Below, one piece after another: positions 18,031-27,384 of a stretch of DNA of 51,941 nt (positions are counted from its first letter, which is position 1; each line of letters starts with the position of its first letter). Made by a program: the position numbers and the translations under genes. Source of the DNA: Balneola sp. (lineage in GTDB: Bacteria; Bacteroidota; Rhodothermia; Balneolales; Balneolaceae); contig JAEPNB010000015.1 of NCBI GenBank assembly GCA_017643645.1, positions 1 through 51,941 of the forward strand. Direction: 5' to 3'. The notes below the pieces were generated by a model, which made no database searches, was not told the origin of the DNA, and saw only the letters and a program-made list of their open reading frames with translations.

Positions 18031-20300
18031 TGAAAGCCTATTCATCAGTCTTAACTCTGTTGCTAATGATGCTTTCAAACTTATCATTAGCACAGAGTTC
18101 ATCTTTTTCGATCTCGGGTACTATTTCTGATAACGAGACAAATGAGACTATACCTTTTGCATACATCCATCTTGAGGAATTGAACAGAACTGCGGTTTCG
18201 AATATAGATGGTGTGTTCCAGATCAAAAATATTCCTTCAGGAACATATACTCTTACAACTCACCGTATCGGCTACAGAACACAATCACAAAAGGTTTTGC
18301 TAAGTGATAACGATATAGAACTCGATATAAAACTTAATGTATCTGTACTTAGCTCTGAAGCCATTGAAGTTGTTGGAAAAGGGGAAAACCTTACCGGATC
18401 CGGATTGGAACATGCTTCAAAAAACATTTTTGGATCAGATCTCAGAAGAAATCTCGGCTCCACCTTATCAGAAACACTAACAAATTTACCCGGTTTTGAT
18501 CAACGTTCTAACGGAGCAGCTCCGGGCAGACCAGTAATCCGTGGTTTGGGAGACGAAAGAGTTATGATCCTGCAAGACGGCATCAACTCCGGAGATGTAT
18601 CTTCTCAATCTGCTGACCATTCGGTAACTATTGATCCTGTTTCTGCAACCGAAATTGAAGTAGCCCGTGGTCCTGCAGCTCTTGCTTATGGATCCAATGC
18701 TATAGGTGGAGTTATCAATGTTGTTAAAAATCAGGTACAAACAACGTTGCCATCTCAATTAACAGGAACTCTTTCCTTGAACGGGCAAACTGTAAATACC
18801 GGACTTTCTTCTGCACTTAACCTTTCATTTCCTGTAGGCTCTTTTGCTATACAGGCTGATATTAATGGAAGATATGGATTAAACACTGACACACCGAAAG
18901 GTGAAATCAGAAATTCATTTTATGAAACTACTAACGACGCCATTGGCATAAGCTGGATTCGTCCATGGGGTTATACAGGAGTTTCTTCCAGTATCTATTT
19001 TAGTAATTATGGAATTCCCCCGGATCCAAATGGTCATCCGGACGGAGTAGATATTCAATTGAGAAAATATCAGTATGATACTCGTTCTGAAGTTCTTATT
19101 AATAAATCATTCCTGAAAGTCATCGAGTTTGATGCCTCTTTCAAAGACTACAATCACAAAGAAATCGAAGGAGAAAATGATAACGGAGAACCGGTTGTAG
19201 GTACTGAATTTGATCTTTTGACTACTAATTTCAATATCAGAGCCAAACATAACAATTTTGGAGTCTTGAATAACGGGTCATTTGGTATTTCTGCCGAATT
19301 TGAGGATTACGTAGTTATTGGAGCAGGCACTCCTCCTTCCAATAATTTTAAAATTGGAGCCTATATAATTGAAGAGTCTGATTTCGGAGCACTACATTTG
19401 GAAGCCGGAGCACGGTTTGATTATTCGAAAACATCCACAAATGAAAGAGGACTTTTTTATGAGATTGGAGCAAGAAATGGTTCAGTTGATTCTACGTTCT
19501 ACAAGAATCGTAACTTCTCGGCTCTTTCGGGTTCCTTTTCGGTTATTTATGATTTGGGGAAAGGGTTTTCTATAGGCTCTACAGTACTTCGTTCATTCCG
19601 AGCTCCTTCTCTGGAAGAATTATACTCGGAAGGACCGCATCTTGCTTCTTACTCTTTTGAAATAGGAAACCCTGATCTCGAGCCCGAGCGCGCCTGGGCT
19701 AAAGAAATATTTATTGGCTATCAGAACCGCATAGTAAATGCAAATGCTGCTGTTTTTCATAATGGATTTGATAACTATTTATATGCACGGAATACGGGAC
19801 AGCCTAATATTCAACGTGCTGATTTACTGAACTACCAGTTTGAAGGCACTGAAGCACAACTTTTTGGATTTGAAACTTCAGCAGAAGTCCAATTATCAGA
19901 AACTTTAGTAACAGATTTTTCTGTTAGCTATACAATTGGCCAACTAGATATTACAGATGAAAATGGAGGTAATAAAGGAACAAGGCCGTTACCGCAAATA
20001 CCTCCATTCAAAGCAAAAGCTTCTATCAAATATGCTAAAGATGGATTTGAGGCAGGAACAAGGTTTACGTTTGCAGCTGAACAAGACCGAACCGGAGAAT
20101 TTGAAAACCCTACTGATTCCTATTTTTTAACTGATTTATTTGCTCAGTACAGGTTTAACACCAAGAAACTTCTTCATACTATTTCTTTTAATGTGAACAA
20201 TCTTTTAAATGAAGAATACTACAATCACCTTTCCAGAATTAAAGATCTGAGGCCCGAGCCCGGCAGAAACTTTACAATTCTGTACAGAATCTACTTTTAA
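18030..20300 (+). CDS. TonB-dependent receptor, probably metal (zinc-type)
   Basis: A 756-residue outer-membrane transporter. It has a signal peptide (about 1-22), a carboxypeptidase-like regulatory beta-sandwich (about 26-110), a plug domain (about 125-235: PGRPVIRGLGDERVMILQDG) and a 22-strand barrel ending with the C-terminal aromatic YRIYF. The plug segment SQSADHSVTIDPVSATEIEV, followed by RGPAALAYGSNAIGG, closely follows the ZnuD-type pattern (S-x-DHxVxxDP), which favours zinc or another divalent metal over siderophores. An ATG at 18030 is preferred to the in-frame TTG just before it. Import needs TonB/ExbBD, not encoded here. No Zur box was identified upstream. Confidence 0.9.
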   Translation: MKAYSSVLTLLLMMLSNLSLAQSSSFSISGTISDNETNETIPFAYIHLEELNRTAVSNIDGVFQIKNIPSGTYTLTTHRIGYRTQSQKVLLSDNDIELDIKLNVSVLSSEAIEVVGKGENLTGSGLEHASKNIFGSDLRRNLGSTLSETLTNLPGFDQRSNGAAPGRPVIRGLGDERVMILQDGINSGDVSSQSADHSVTIDPVSATEIEVARGPAALAYGSNAIGGVINVVKNQVQTTLPSQLTGTLSLNGQTVNTGLSSALNLSFPVGSFAIQADINGRYGLNTDTPKGEIRNSFYETTNDAIGISWIRPWGYTGVSSSIYFSNYGIPPDPNGHPDGVDIQLRKYQYDTRSEVLINKSFLKVIEFDASFKDYNHKEIEGENDNGEPVVGTEFDLLTTNFNIRAKHNNFGVLNNGSFGISAEFEDYVVIGAGTPPSNNFKIGAYIIEESDFGALHLEAGARFDYSKTSTNERGLFYEIGARNGSVDSTFYKNRNFSALSGSFSVIYDLGKGFSIGSTVLRSFRAPSLEELYSEGPHLASYSFEIGNPDLEPERAWAKEIFIGYQNRIVNANAAVFHNGFDNYLYARNTGQPNIQRADLLNYQFEGTEAQLFGFETSAEVQLSETLVTDFSVSYTIGQLDITDENGGNKGTRPLPQIPPFKAKASIKYAKDGFEAGTRFTFAAEQDRTGEFENPTDSYFLTDLFAQYRFNTKKLLHTISFNVNNLLNEEYYNHLSRIKDLRPEPGRNFTILYRIYF

Positions 20301-20304
20301 TAAA

Positions 20305-20340
20305 AAAGCCTCAATTTTTCAAAATTGAGGCTTTGTTTTT
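20305..20340 (+). terminator. Intrinsic terminator of the TonB operon
   Basis: A 14-bp perfect stem: aaagcctcaatttt, a two-base loop, aaaattgaggcttt, then gttttt. It begins 5 bp after the receptor stop codon. Confidence 0.92.
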
Positions 20341-20488
20341 AGGTTTCAAAAAAAGGGTTGTGATATAGATTTGCGGAGTCATGCGCACAATCTGTTCCCC
20401 TTAAGCGAGTACAAGAGAAACTCGGTCACACTTTGTTACACTTTTTTTGAAAATTTTTTTCTTTGCTAAAACACTGTAATTTCCATCC

Positions 20489-21349
20489 ATGAATTTTTAT
20501 AAATATCTACTCTTAACTACACTATACGCCACTTTTTTCGCAAGTTGCTCTGCTTTAAAAGATTTGACATCAATACAAAAACCCGATCTTTCAGTAAATG
20601 ATGTCAGGATTTCTGACGCTTCATTAAGTGATCTTGAGCTTACTTTCGATATCGAAGTCGATAACCCTAATTCAATCGCCATAAACCTTACTTCATATAA
20701 TTATGATTTTCTGATTTCCGATAGAAGTTTTGTTAGTGGAGACCAATCTCTAAGCACAGAAATTTTATCCACCAATAAAAGCATTGTGCAAATTCCCGTA
20801 CGTTTTACTTATGAAGAGCTTTTCAAAACCTTTTCAGATATCAGGGATCAGGATGAAACTGAATATGAGTTAAACTCTGTGATCGGAGTTAACTTACCTG
20901 TACTCGGTTTTACTGAAATTCCATTGAAAAAATCCGGTGTAATTCCGGTTATAAAGCCTCCAAAAGTATCCGTTTCCAGATTATCTGTTAAGAATTTATC
21001 TTTTACAAAAGCTGATCTTGAATTGATCCTCAACATTGATAACCCCAATGCTTTTGGAATTTCTTTACGCGAAACTGACTATACTATATCTATAAACGGA
21101 CTTGAATCGATCTCAGGGAAATCTTTAAACCCTATTGAGATCAAAGAAAAAAATTCAGGTACTATTTCGGTTCCTGTTTCCTTAAACTTTATCCAATTGG
21201 GCAGAAGTGCTTATAATCTTATAAAAGAAGATCAGCCTCTGGAATATATTCTTTCCGGTAGCACTGATGTAGAGTCAACACTTCCTTTTTTTAAAACTTC
21301 CTCCTATAATTTTGATCGTTCAGGAACCGTCAACATTTTTAATAATTAA
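20489..21349 (+). CDS. LEA type 2 (WHy-domain) lipoprotein
   Basis: A 286-residue protein with a lipoprotein signal (FFASC, Cys about 20). It holds two homologous domains, about 30-145 and 150-275. Each has the WHy/LEA2 pattern 'LxFxIxVDNPNSIAINLTSYNYD' (first) and 'LELILNIDNPNAFGISLRETDYT' (second), with the characteristic D-N-P-N. Members are beta-sandwich proteins attached to membranes and linked to desiccation or envelope stress; their molecular role is not settled. It lies 3 bp before ogt, so the two are co-transcribed. Confidence 0.88.
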   Translation: MNFYKYLLLTTLYATFFASCSALKDLTSIQKPDLSVNDVRISDASLSDLELTFDIEVDNPNSIAINLTSYNYDFLISDRSFVSGDQSLSTEILSTNKSIVQIPVRFTYEELFKTFSDIRDQDETEYELNSVIGVNLPVLGFTEIPLKKSGVIPVIKPPKVSVSRLSVKNLSFTKADLELILNIDNPNAFGISLRETDYTISINGLESISGKSLNPIEIKEKNSGTISVPVSLNFIQLGRSAYNLIKEDQPLEYILSGSTDVESTLPFFKTSSYNFDRSGTVNIFNN

Positions 21350-21352
21350 ACA

Positions 21353-21811
21353 ATGACCTTTGTAAGCTATTTAGAAACCCCAATTGGTTATCTCAGAATT
21401 CTTTCTAACGGAAATGGAATTACAGGTATCAAGTTTATGGATTTTGACGGTCCTGAAGATCCGGACATTCATACCGAATCAGCAAAAACACAGCTCAAAG
21501 AATACTTTGAAGATAAAAGAGATCGGTTTGACCTTACTCTCCTGCCCGAAGGAACCGATTTTGAACAAAAAGTCTGGTCACAGTTAAATAACATCCCTCA
21601 TGGAACAACTACTTCATACGGAAAAATAGCCTCCCATCTTGGCGATAAGAATTTTTCGCAAGCAGTTGGTTCAGCAAATGGGAAAAACCCTATCGCCGTG
21701 GTAATACCATGTCATCGTGTTATTGGTTCTGATAATAAACTGGTTGGTTATGCAGGAGGTATGGAGCGAAAAGAATGGCTCCTTAAACATGAAGGTGCTT
21801 TACTTCTGTAA
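21353..21811 (+). CDS. ogt: Methylated-DNA-protein cysteine methyltransferase
   Basis: A 152-residue DNA repair protein that removes O6-alkyl groups from guanine by suicidal transfer to Cys120 in the IPCHRVIG motif. The recognition-helix region TSYGKIASHLG and the loop GYAGGMERKEWLLKHEG are standard. It lacks an Ada-type regulatory domain, so it is the stand-alone Ogt form. It starts 3 bp after the LEA2 gene. Confidence 0.96.
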   Translation: MTFVSYLETPIGYLRILSNGNGITGIKFMDFDGPEDPDIHTESAKTQLKEYFEDKRDRFDLTLLPEGTDFEQKVWSQLNNIPHGTTTSYGKIASHLGDKNFSQAVGSANGKNPIAVVIPCHRVIGSDNKLVGYAGGMERKEWLLKHEGALLL

Positions 21812-21906
21812 CTAACTTTTACTATCGCTAACCTGGCATTTACTTAGATTTATAATCGATTTCTGCTTCAAATCAGATCTAAGTTCTAATAACTAACTTT
21901 TCCGAA

Positions 21907-23490
21907 ATGAAAAAAATATTTCAGCTGATTCTGCTTGTACTTTTAACCTCTCCTTTGTTTGCACAAATGAGCGACGCTCCTGACCGAACAGACGGAGAAG
22001 GTCCTTTTGATCGCTTGATCATCAGAGGAGTTAATATGATAGACGGCACCGGCTCCCCTGCTACCGGACCTGTTGATATCGTAATTGAAGGAAACCGAAT
22101 TGCAAGTATCAGAACTGTTGGTTACCCGGGACTTCCTATCAATGAAAACAGAAGACCAAAAGCTGAGGCTAATGATAAAGTCATTGATGCAACGGGTATG
22201 TATTTACTTCCGGGGTTTATTGATATGCACGCACATACCGGAGGTGGGGCTCAGGGAACTACGCCGGAATATGTATATAAACTTTGGATGGCGCACGGAA
22301 TCACAACGATCCGCGAACCCGGTTCCGGAAATGGAATGGATTGGACTCTTCGTCACAAAGCACGAAGTGAAAAGAATGAAATCACAGCTCCCAGAATTTC
22401 AGCATATATATCATTTGGACAAGGAGCTTCCGAGCAAATTATCAATGAAAAGCAGGCTCGCGATTGGGTTCAAATGATCCATAAAGCAGGAGCTGATGGA
22501 ATCAAGTTTTTTGGAGCATCTCCAAAAGTGTATGCAGCTGCTATTGATGAAGCCAATAAACTTGGCCTTGAAACAATGACGCACCACGCCCAAACCAGAG
22601 TGGTTTATAATAATGTTCTTACATCTGCCCGTCTGGGATTAACAAGCATGACGCACTGGTACGGTTTGCCCGAAGCTCTTTTTGAAGATCGTATCATCCA
22701 GGATTACCCATTAGATTACAATTATAATAATGAACAACACCGCTTTGAAGAAGCAGGAAAACTCTGGAAACAAGCAGCGGAGCCATATTCTGAAAAGTGG
22801 AATGAGGTTATGAATGAGTTATTAGAACTGGATTTTACCCTTAATCCTACCATGACTATTTATGAAGCCAGTCGGGATCTTATGGCACAACGCAGAGCTG
22901 AATGGCATGAAAAATATACTTTACCCTCGCTTTGGAGATTTTATGAGCCCAGCAGAATTTCGCACGGTTCTTACTGGTTAGATTGGGGAACTGAACAGGA
23001 AGTGGAATGGAAAAACAACTTCCGTTTATGGATGGAGTTTGTGAACGAATATAAAAATCGAGGTGGAAGAGTAACTTTGGGCTCTGATGCCGGATACATC
23101 TACAAACTATATGGATTCGGCTATATTCAGGAAATGGAAATGATGAGAGAAGCAGGATTTCATCCTTTAGAAATTTTTCAATCTGCTTCATTAAAAGCAG
23201 CTGAAGTGTTAGGAATGGATGACGAACTTGGGACAATTGAGGTAGGCAAACTTGCAGATATGTTGATCGTTGATGCTAACCCTATGGCAAACCTGAAAGT
23301 TCTGTATGGAACCGGAGCAATTATCGTAGATAATGAAAACAATGTTAAACGCCACGGAGGGGTTGTTTACACTATAAAAGATGGAATTGTATACGATGCC
23401 AAGCAGTTATTAAAAGACGTAGAAGGTATGGTTGATGACGCAAAAACAAAAGAAAGCTTCGAAATCACTCAACCCGGAGTTAAATATTAA
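21907..23490 (+). CDS. Secreted amidohydrolase-family protein
   Basis: A 527-residue metal-dependent hydrolase with a signal peptide (about 1-19). The HxH motif H108-A-H110 (GFIDMHAHTGG) begins the TIM barrel; THHAQT and TSMTHW supply further His ligands, TLGSDAGY holds the catalytic Asp, and GTIEVGKLADMLIVD in the C-terminal beta-sandwich is typical of the dihydroorotase/imidazolonepropionase-like branch. The barrel Lys is replaced, so a binuclear carbamylated site is uncertain. It probably cleaves a cyclic amide or dipeptide in the periplasm. It is followed 17 bp later by a beta-barrel gene and then a PepSY gene. Confidence 0.9.
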   Translation: MKKIFQLILLVLLTSPLFAQMSDAPDRTDGEGPFDRLIIRGVNMIDGTGSPATGPVDIVIEGNRIASIRTVGYPGLPINENRRPKAEANDKVIDATGMYLLPGFIDMHAHTGGGAQGTTPEYVYKLWMAHGITTIREPGSGNGMDWTLRHKARSEKNEITAPRISAYISFGQGASEQIINEKQARDWVQMIHKAGADGIKFFGASPKVYAAAIDEANKLGLETMTHHAQTRVVYNNVLTSARLGLTSMTHWYGLPEALFEDRIIQDYPLDYNYNNEQHRFEEAGKLWKQAAEPYSEKWNEVMNELLELDFTLNPTMTIYEASRDLMAQRRAEWHEKYTLPSLWRFYEPSRISHGSYWLDWGTEQEVEWKNNFRLWMEFVNEYKNRGGRVTLGSDAGYIYKLYGFGYIQEMEMMREAGFHPLEIFQSASLKAAEVLGMDDELGTIEVGKLADMLIVDANPMANLKVLYGTGAIIVDNENNVKRHGGVVYTIKDGIVYDAKQLLKDVEGMVDDAKTKESFEITQPGVKY

Positions 23491-23507
23491 TTCAAAACTA
23501 CCTACCA

Positions 23508-23972
23508 ATGAAAATTAAAACTTTACTCACATTAGTAACCTTAGTAATCGCAACTTCTTCGCTAAAAGCGCAAAATGAAGGGATTGCAGTTGGAGCTCAA
23601 CTGTTTTCACCTACAGGAATTACTGCCAAGGCAACTATCTCGGAAACAGCTGCGATTACCGGTGTTTTAGGATTTAATTTTAATGAGTTTAATAACACAA
23701 TAAATCTACAAGCCAACCTTATTCTGAATGGAAATAGTGATTCCTTCAATGTTGAATCAGGAGTATTGAGACCATATTACGGCGTTGGTGTAAACTTCCT
23801 CTTTTCAGAAAATTCTGATACCGGAATTGGCTTCAGGATACCGTTGGGGATGGAATATTCATTGCAAGACCAGCCTGTTGAAGTATATATGGATATTGCC
23901 CCAACAGTGAATGTTGAGACAAGTTCCGCATTCTTTCTCAGCAGTTCTATGGGATTACGTTATTTCTTTTAA
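23508..23972 (+). CDS. Small outer-membrane beta-barrel protein
   Basis: A 154-residue protein with a signal peptide (ending LKAQ, about 21). Alternating amphipathic strands follow, and the C-terminus SSSMGLRYFF ends in an aromatic residue as needed for outer-membrane assembly. The size fits an eight-strand barrel. No ligand can be predicted. It lies between the amidohydrolase and PepSY genes on one strand. Confidence 0.7.
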   Translation: MKIKTLLTLVTLVIATSSLKAQNEGIAVGAQLFSPTGITAKATISETAAITGVLGFNFNEFNNTINLQANLILNGNSDSFNVESGVLRPYYGVGVNFLFSENSDTGIGFRIPLGMEYSLQDQPVEVYMDIAPTVNVETSSAFFLSSSMGLRYFF

Positions 23973-23996
23973 ACACATAAAGCCAAAATATACTTA

Positions 23997-24539
23997 ATGA
24001 GTTGGCACGCACGGCGGGATAACCGCAAAATTCACAGATGGGGAGCTATTATTATAGCTCTCCCTTTTTTAATCGTATTAATTACAGGACTTTTTCTCCA
24101 GGTTAAAAAGGAGTTTGCCTGGATCCAACCTTCAACTCAGGAAGGTGTTTCTACAGATCTTGAAATTACTTTTGACGAAATTCTGGCAATATCTTCAACC
24201 ATTGATAAAGCAGGTATAAAAAAATGGTCAGATATTGATCGCCTTGATGTTCGCCCCGATAAAGGAATAGTAAAAGTGCGCGGAGTTAATAATTGGGAAA
24301 TACAAATCGACACTAAAACCGGTGATGTATTACAAGTAGAATTTCGACGTTCAGGAATCATTGAAGCCTTACATGATGGTTCCTGGTTTCATGATTCAGC
24401 CAAACTTTGGATCTTCCTGCCCTCCGGCATAATTGTAACCATTCTTTGGATTACAGGCATTTATATGTTCTTTGTCCCTTATCTCCAAAAACGGAAGAAC
24501 AAAAAGCGTCTGGATGAACTGAAAAGTAAGCACGAGTAA
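23997..24539 (+). CDS. PepSY-domain membrane protein
   Basis: A 180-residue protein with a transmembrane helix at about 18-33, a periplasmic PepSY-like domain (about 50-120, with the strand 'VKVRGVNNWEIQIDTKTGDVLQVE'-like region) and the conserved HDGSWF segment before a second transmembrane helix at about 139-163. The tail is Lys-rich and cytoplasmic. It resembles the half-size version of the PepSY-TM proteins linked to iron reductase or protease inhibition. It is the last gene before the DUF6090 array. Confidence 0.85.
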   Translation: MSWHARRDNRKIHRWGAIIIALPFLIVLITGLFLQVKKEFAWIQPSTQEGVSTDLEITFDEILAISSTIDKAGIKKWSDIDRLDVRPDKGIVKVRGVNNWEIQIDTKTGDVLQVEFRRSGIIEALHDGSWFHDSAKLWIFLPSGIIVTILWITGIYMFFVPYLQKRKNKKRLDELKSKHE

Positions 24540-24624
24540 ACTCACACTGGGTAATTTTTAGAATTTTGAAATAACCGCTGTTTTAACCAATTTCCTCTGT
24601 TAATAACTACGGGGGTTTTGGGAT

Positions 24625-25368
24625 ATGTTTAAGTTTTTTCGACGGGTACGTCAGGCTCTCCTTTCTGAAAACAAGTTCAGTAAATATCTGCTATATGCTA
24701 TTGGTGAAATTGCATTAGTAATGATTGGTATTCTCTTAGCACTTCAGGTGAATAACTGGAATGAAGAACGGAAATCAAGAAGCTATGAACTCACTATGCT
24801 TAGTGAAGTAAATGAAGTTATGGCTAAAGATGTACAGATATTGAAAAACTGGATACCTCATTTAAAAAGCGTCCGATATAGTTTTAATCGACTCGCCTCA
24901 ATGAAGAATGATCAGGAGATAAACAAGGATTCATTAGATTTTCATTTAAGAACGATTAAAGGATATGGGATAGTTATCACCATCAATAAAGCTCCTTTTG
25001 AGGCCATAAAATCAGGCGGACTCGATCGTATTACTAATCTTGAGATTAGAAAAAACCTATCTAATCTTTATGGATTTCATATCGAGAACATGGAAAGGTG
25101 GGTCAATGAAGTCCAAAGAGTTGAACTATTCACTCGAAATGATCTAATTCACGAATTAATAAATATAAGGGCTAAACCGGTAGAAGGAAGTGGTGTAACT
25201 AGCGAAATCATATTAGAAAACCCAACTGCTTTAGTTGCAGATCCTAAATTTGATGAGCTATTAGAAAGATCCAGTTGGCCACTATCTAATACTATCCATT
25301 ATTTAACCGCTGTCCATGAATTAATGGTTATTTTAATTGAACAAATTGACCAAGAGCTAACTCAATAA
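24625..25368 (+). CDS. DUF6090 membrane protein, array member 1
   Basis: A 247-residue protein. The N-terminus is basic (MFKFFRRVRQALLSENK) and cytoplasmic, followed by one transmembrane helix at about 21-43 ending in ALQVNNWNE, the family signature. The rest is an extracytoplasmic helical tail. The central motif FEAIKSGGLDRITN starts at residue 125. The function of DUF6090 is unknown. Its head is the closest intact relative of the fragments at 6877 and 7628, and its tail resembles members 5 and 8. It has no repeat spacer in front, so it is the left edge of the array. Confidence 0.85.
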   Translation: MFKFFRRVRQALLSENKFSKYLLYAIGEIALVMIGILLALQVNNWNEERKSRSYELTMLSEVNEVMAKDVQILKNWIPHLKSVRYSFNRLASMKNDQEINKDSLDFHLRTIKGYGIVITINKAPFEAIKSGGLDRITNLEIRKNLSNLYGFHIENMERWVNEVQRVELFTRNDLIHELINIRAKPVEGSGVTSEIILENPTALVADPKFDELLERSSWPLSNTIHYLTAVHELMVILIEQIDQELTQ

Positions 25369-25369
25369 T

Positions 25370-25498
25370 ATGCTCCGATTCTTCCGACAAATACCATTTG
25401 AACCGCTGATTAAACCGATTACAGGATTAACACAGATTTTAATACATGACAAATCAGCGAAATCCCTGAATCCTACAAATCCGCGGTTCCTATGCTGA
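25370..25498 (+). pseudogene. Spacer 1: truncated DUF6090 head fused to repeat C
   Basis: ATG 25370 encodes MLRFFRQI and then runs, still in frame, through repeat C (25401-25490) to a stop that overlaps the next gene's start in ATGCTGA. It is a 42-codon frame. Repeat C begins aaccgctgatt and ends aaatccgcggtt, which are partly complementary, making an imperfect palindrome of about 90 bp. Confidence 0.7.
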
Positions 25499-26223
25499 GA
25501 TTTTTTAGACAAATACGACAAAAACTCATCCAGCAAAAAAATATCCGCAAATACATTTGGTATGCTTTGGGGGAGATTTTCCTTGTAGTAATCGGAATAT
25601 TAATTGCCCTTCAGATCAACAACTGGAACGAGAATAGAAAGCTACAAGAAGCACAGAATTCGTATTTGATAAGACTAAATGACGATTTTAATTCGATGCA
25701 AACATTTTACAGCGATGGTTATGGCGATTATCCTGAGCTGGTGAAACAAGCCGAACAAGCTTTTCAATACGTGTTTACATGTGGTGCTGATAGCACTCTA
25801 AAAGAATCAATGTCAGCAGTTCTAATAACGCATCAAAATCTTCCGATGTTTACCTCGGTAAATGGAACCTACGACGAAATGATTGCCAGTGGTGTGTATG
25901 CAAGTTTGCCCAGCGAAGAGCTTAAAAGTTCCATTTTTTCTTTTTATGGAGGAGTAGAATATGGCAGGTCGTTAGTGAATTACTCCAGAGACGAGTTAGG
26001 AAGAGCAAGTTCGGTAATCTGGGAACATGTTGATTTTGTTTACGATCCAGATGGAGAATATTTAGTCTTTTATGATATCGAAGAAATTTGTACCAGCAGG
26101 AAATTCAAAAATGCAATGGCAGAAATTGTTGATGCAAGAAGGGACTGGCAAGCTGGTTGGGGGTTTCTTTCGGATAGGATTTCATTAATAAAAGAGCAAT
26201 TGGAAACACAGCTTCAACAGTAG
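25492..26223 (+). CDS. DUF6090 membrane protein, array member 2
   Basis: A 243-residue protein with head MLRFFRQIRQKLIQQKNIRK and a transmembrane helix up to ALQINNWNE. The central motif YDEMIASGVYASLP begins at residue 127. The tail carries two cysteines (in FTCGAD and EEICTSR), absent from most siblings, which may form a disulfide in the periplasm. The start overlaps the stop of the preceding spacer frame by 7 bp. Confidence 0.85.
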   Translation: MLRFFRQIRQKLIQQKNIRKYIWYALGEIFLVVIGILIALQINNWNENRKLQEAQNSYLIRLNDDFNSMQTFYSDGYGDYPELVKQAEQAFQYVFTCGADSTLKESMSAVLITHQNLPMFTSVNGTYDEMIASGVYASLPSEELKSSIFSFYGGVEYGRSLVNYSRDELGRASSVIWEHVDFVYDPDGEYLVFYDIEEICTSRKFKNAMAEIVDARRDWQAGWGFLSDRISLIKEQLETQLQQ

Positions 26224-26230
26224 AATAATT

Positions 26231-26449
26231 ATGATCCGCTTTTTCCACAGAATATCGATAGAAACGCCGATTTACCAGATTGCCGGATTAACACGGATAT
26301 TCTCTTATTTGTCATGTCGAGCTACCGCGAGACATCTAAAGATTTTAATGGTAATTCAAGGATTATTAGACTTCTCCCTTTCGTTCGAAGTGACAAGCCA
26401 TGAAACCTTGCCATTCCTAAATCCTAAAAATCCTCCCTTCCTATGCTGA
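26231..26449 (+). pseudogene. Spacer 2: truncated DUF6090 head fused to repeat D
   Basis: A 72-codon frame beginning MIRFFHR and continuing in frame through repeat D. Its core, 26309-26397, is an imperfect hairpin: ttgtcatgtcgagctaccgc near one end and cgttcgaagtgacaa at the other. It ends FLC with a stop overlapping the next start (26443). The frame is almost identical in spacer 3. Confidence 0.7.
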
Positions 26450-27165
26450 GATTTTTTAGACAAATACGAAAAAAACTTATGGAACAGAATAAAGTTCGTA
26501 CTTATATCCTTTATGCAATAGGGGAAATTTTGTTGGTTGTGATTGGAATTCTCATCGCACTACAGGTCAATAACTGGAATGAGTTGAGGAAGGAACGCAA
26601 CCTCGCTATGGAATTTGAGAGCAGATTAGTTGAAGACCTGGATCGATTAATCCAAAGAACTGAATCTCTGAGTCAGCAAAGTAGAGAGATTCTTGAGGCT
26701 ATAACAGAAATGCAACATTTCCTTGAAAGGGGCACTGAGCTTACCGCAAGTGAAAAGGTAGTAGTAGATTATGCCATATTATGGTTCCCAAGAACTACTT
26801 ATCAAATGCCCAATATGTTAACCTATGAAGAAATGAAAGAAAGTGGTCAAATTAACCTGATTGGTGACATTAAATTAAGAAATGAACTGGCAGAGTTTTA
26901 CACCTTTCTTCATCAGGTTGAGAGTATATATGAGAAGTTGAGTAATAACATTGAAGACCAGTTTATAGTATATAACAGGCATATAAGGGCCACCACTGAT
27001 CCGAAAAAATTGGGCATCGGGTTCACCTACGACTTTGATGCAATGACCAAAGATGACGAATTTATTAATACGTTTTCGAGGATGTCAGTGCATTGGAGAG
27101 GATTTGTCCACTTTATGGAAGCAGTGAATAGTGATGGGATAAATCTAAAAGAAAAATTGAATTGA
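26443..27165 (+). CDS. DUF6090 membrane protein, array member 3
   Basis: A 240-residue protein with head MLRFFRQIRKKLMEQNKVRT and a transmembrane helix ending ALQVNNWNE. The segment after it (about 55-95) is strongly helical and charged, a probable coiled coil. The central motif YEEMKESGQINLIG starts at residue 128. The stop codon TGA is directly followed by the ATG of the truncated head in spacer 3. Confidence 0.85.
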   Translation: MLRFFRQIRKKLMEQNKVRTYILYAIGEILLVVIGILIALQVNNWNELRKERNLAMEFESRLVEDLDRLIQRTESLSQQSREILEAITEMQHFLERGTELTASEKVVVDYAILWFPRTTYQMPNMLTYEEMKESGQINLIGDIKLRNELAEFYTFLHQVESIYEKLSNNIEDQFIVYNRHIRATTDPKKLGIGFTYDFDAMTKDDEFINTFSRMSVHWRGFVHFMEAVNSDGINLKEKLN

Positions 27166-27384
27166 ATGCTACGCTCCTTCCGACAAATAATGACTGAGCC
27201 ACTGGTTAAACGAATATTCGGATCAACACGGATTTTCTCTTTTTTGTCATGTCGAGCTACCGCGAGACATCTAAAGAATTTAATGGTAATTCAAGGATTA
27301 TTAGACTTCTCCCTTTCGTTCGAAGTGACAAGCCATGAAACCTTGTCATTCCTAAATCCTAAAAACCCTCCCTTCCCATGCTGA
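27166..27384 (+). pseudogene. Spacer 3: truncated DUF6090 head fused to repeat D
   Basis: It begins MLRSFRQI, then repeat D (hairpin core 27244-27332), and ends PFPC with a stop overlapping the ATG at 27378. From about codon 24 it is nearly identical to spacer 2, so one spacer was copied recently. Confidence 0.7.
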
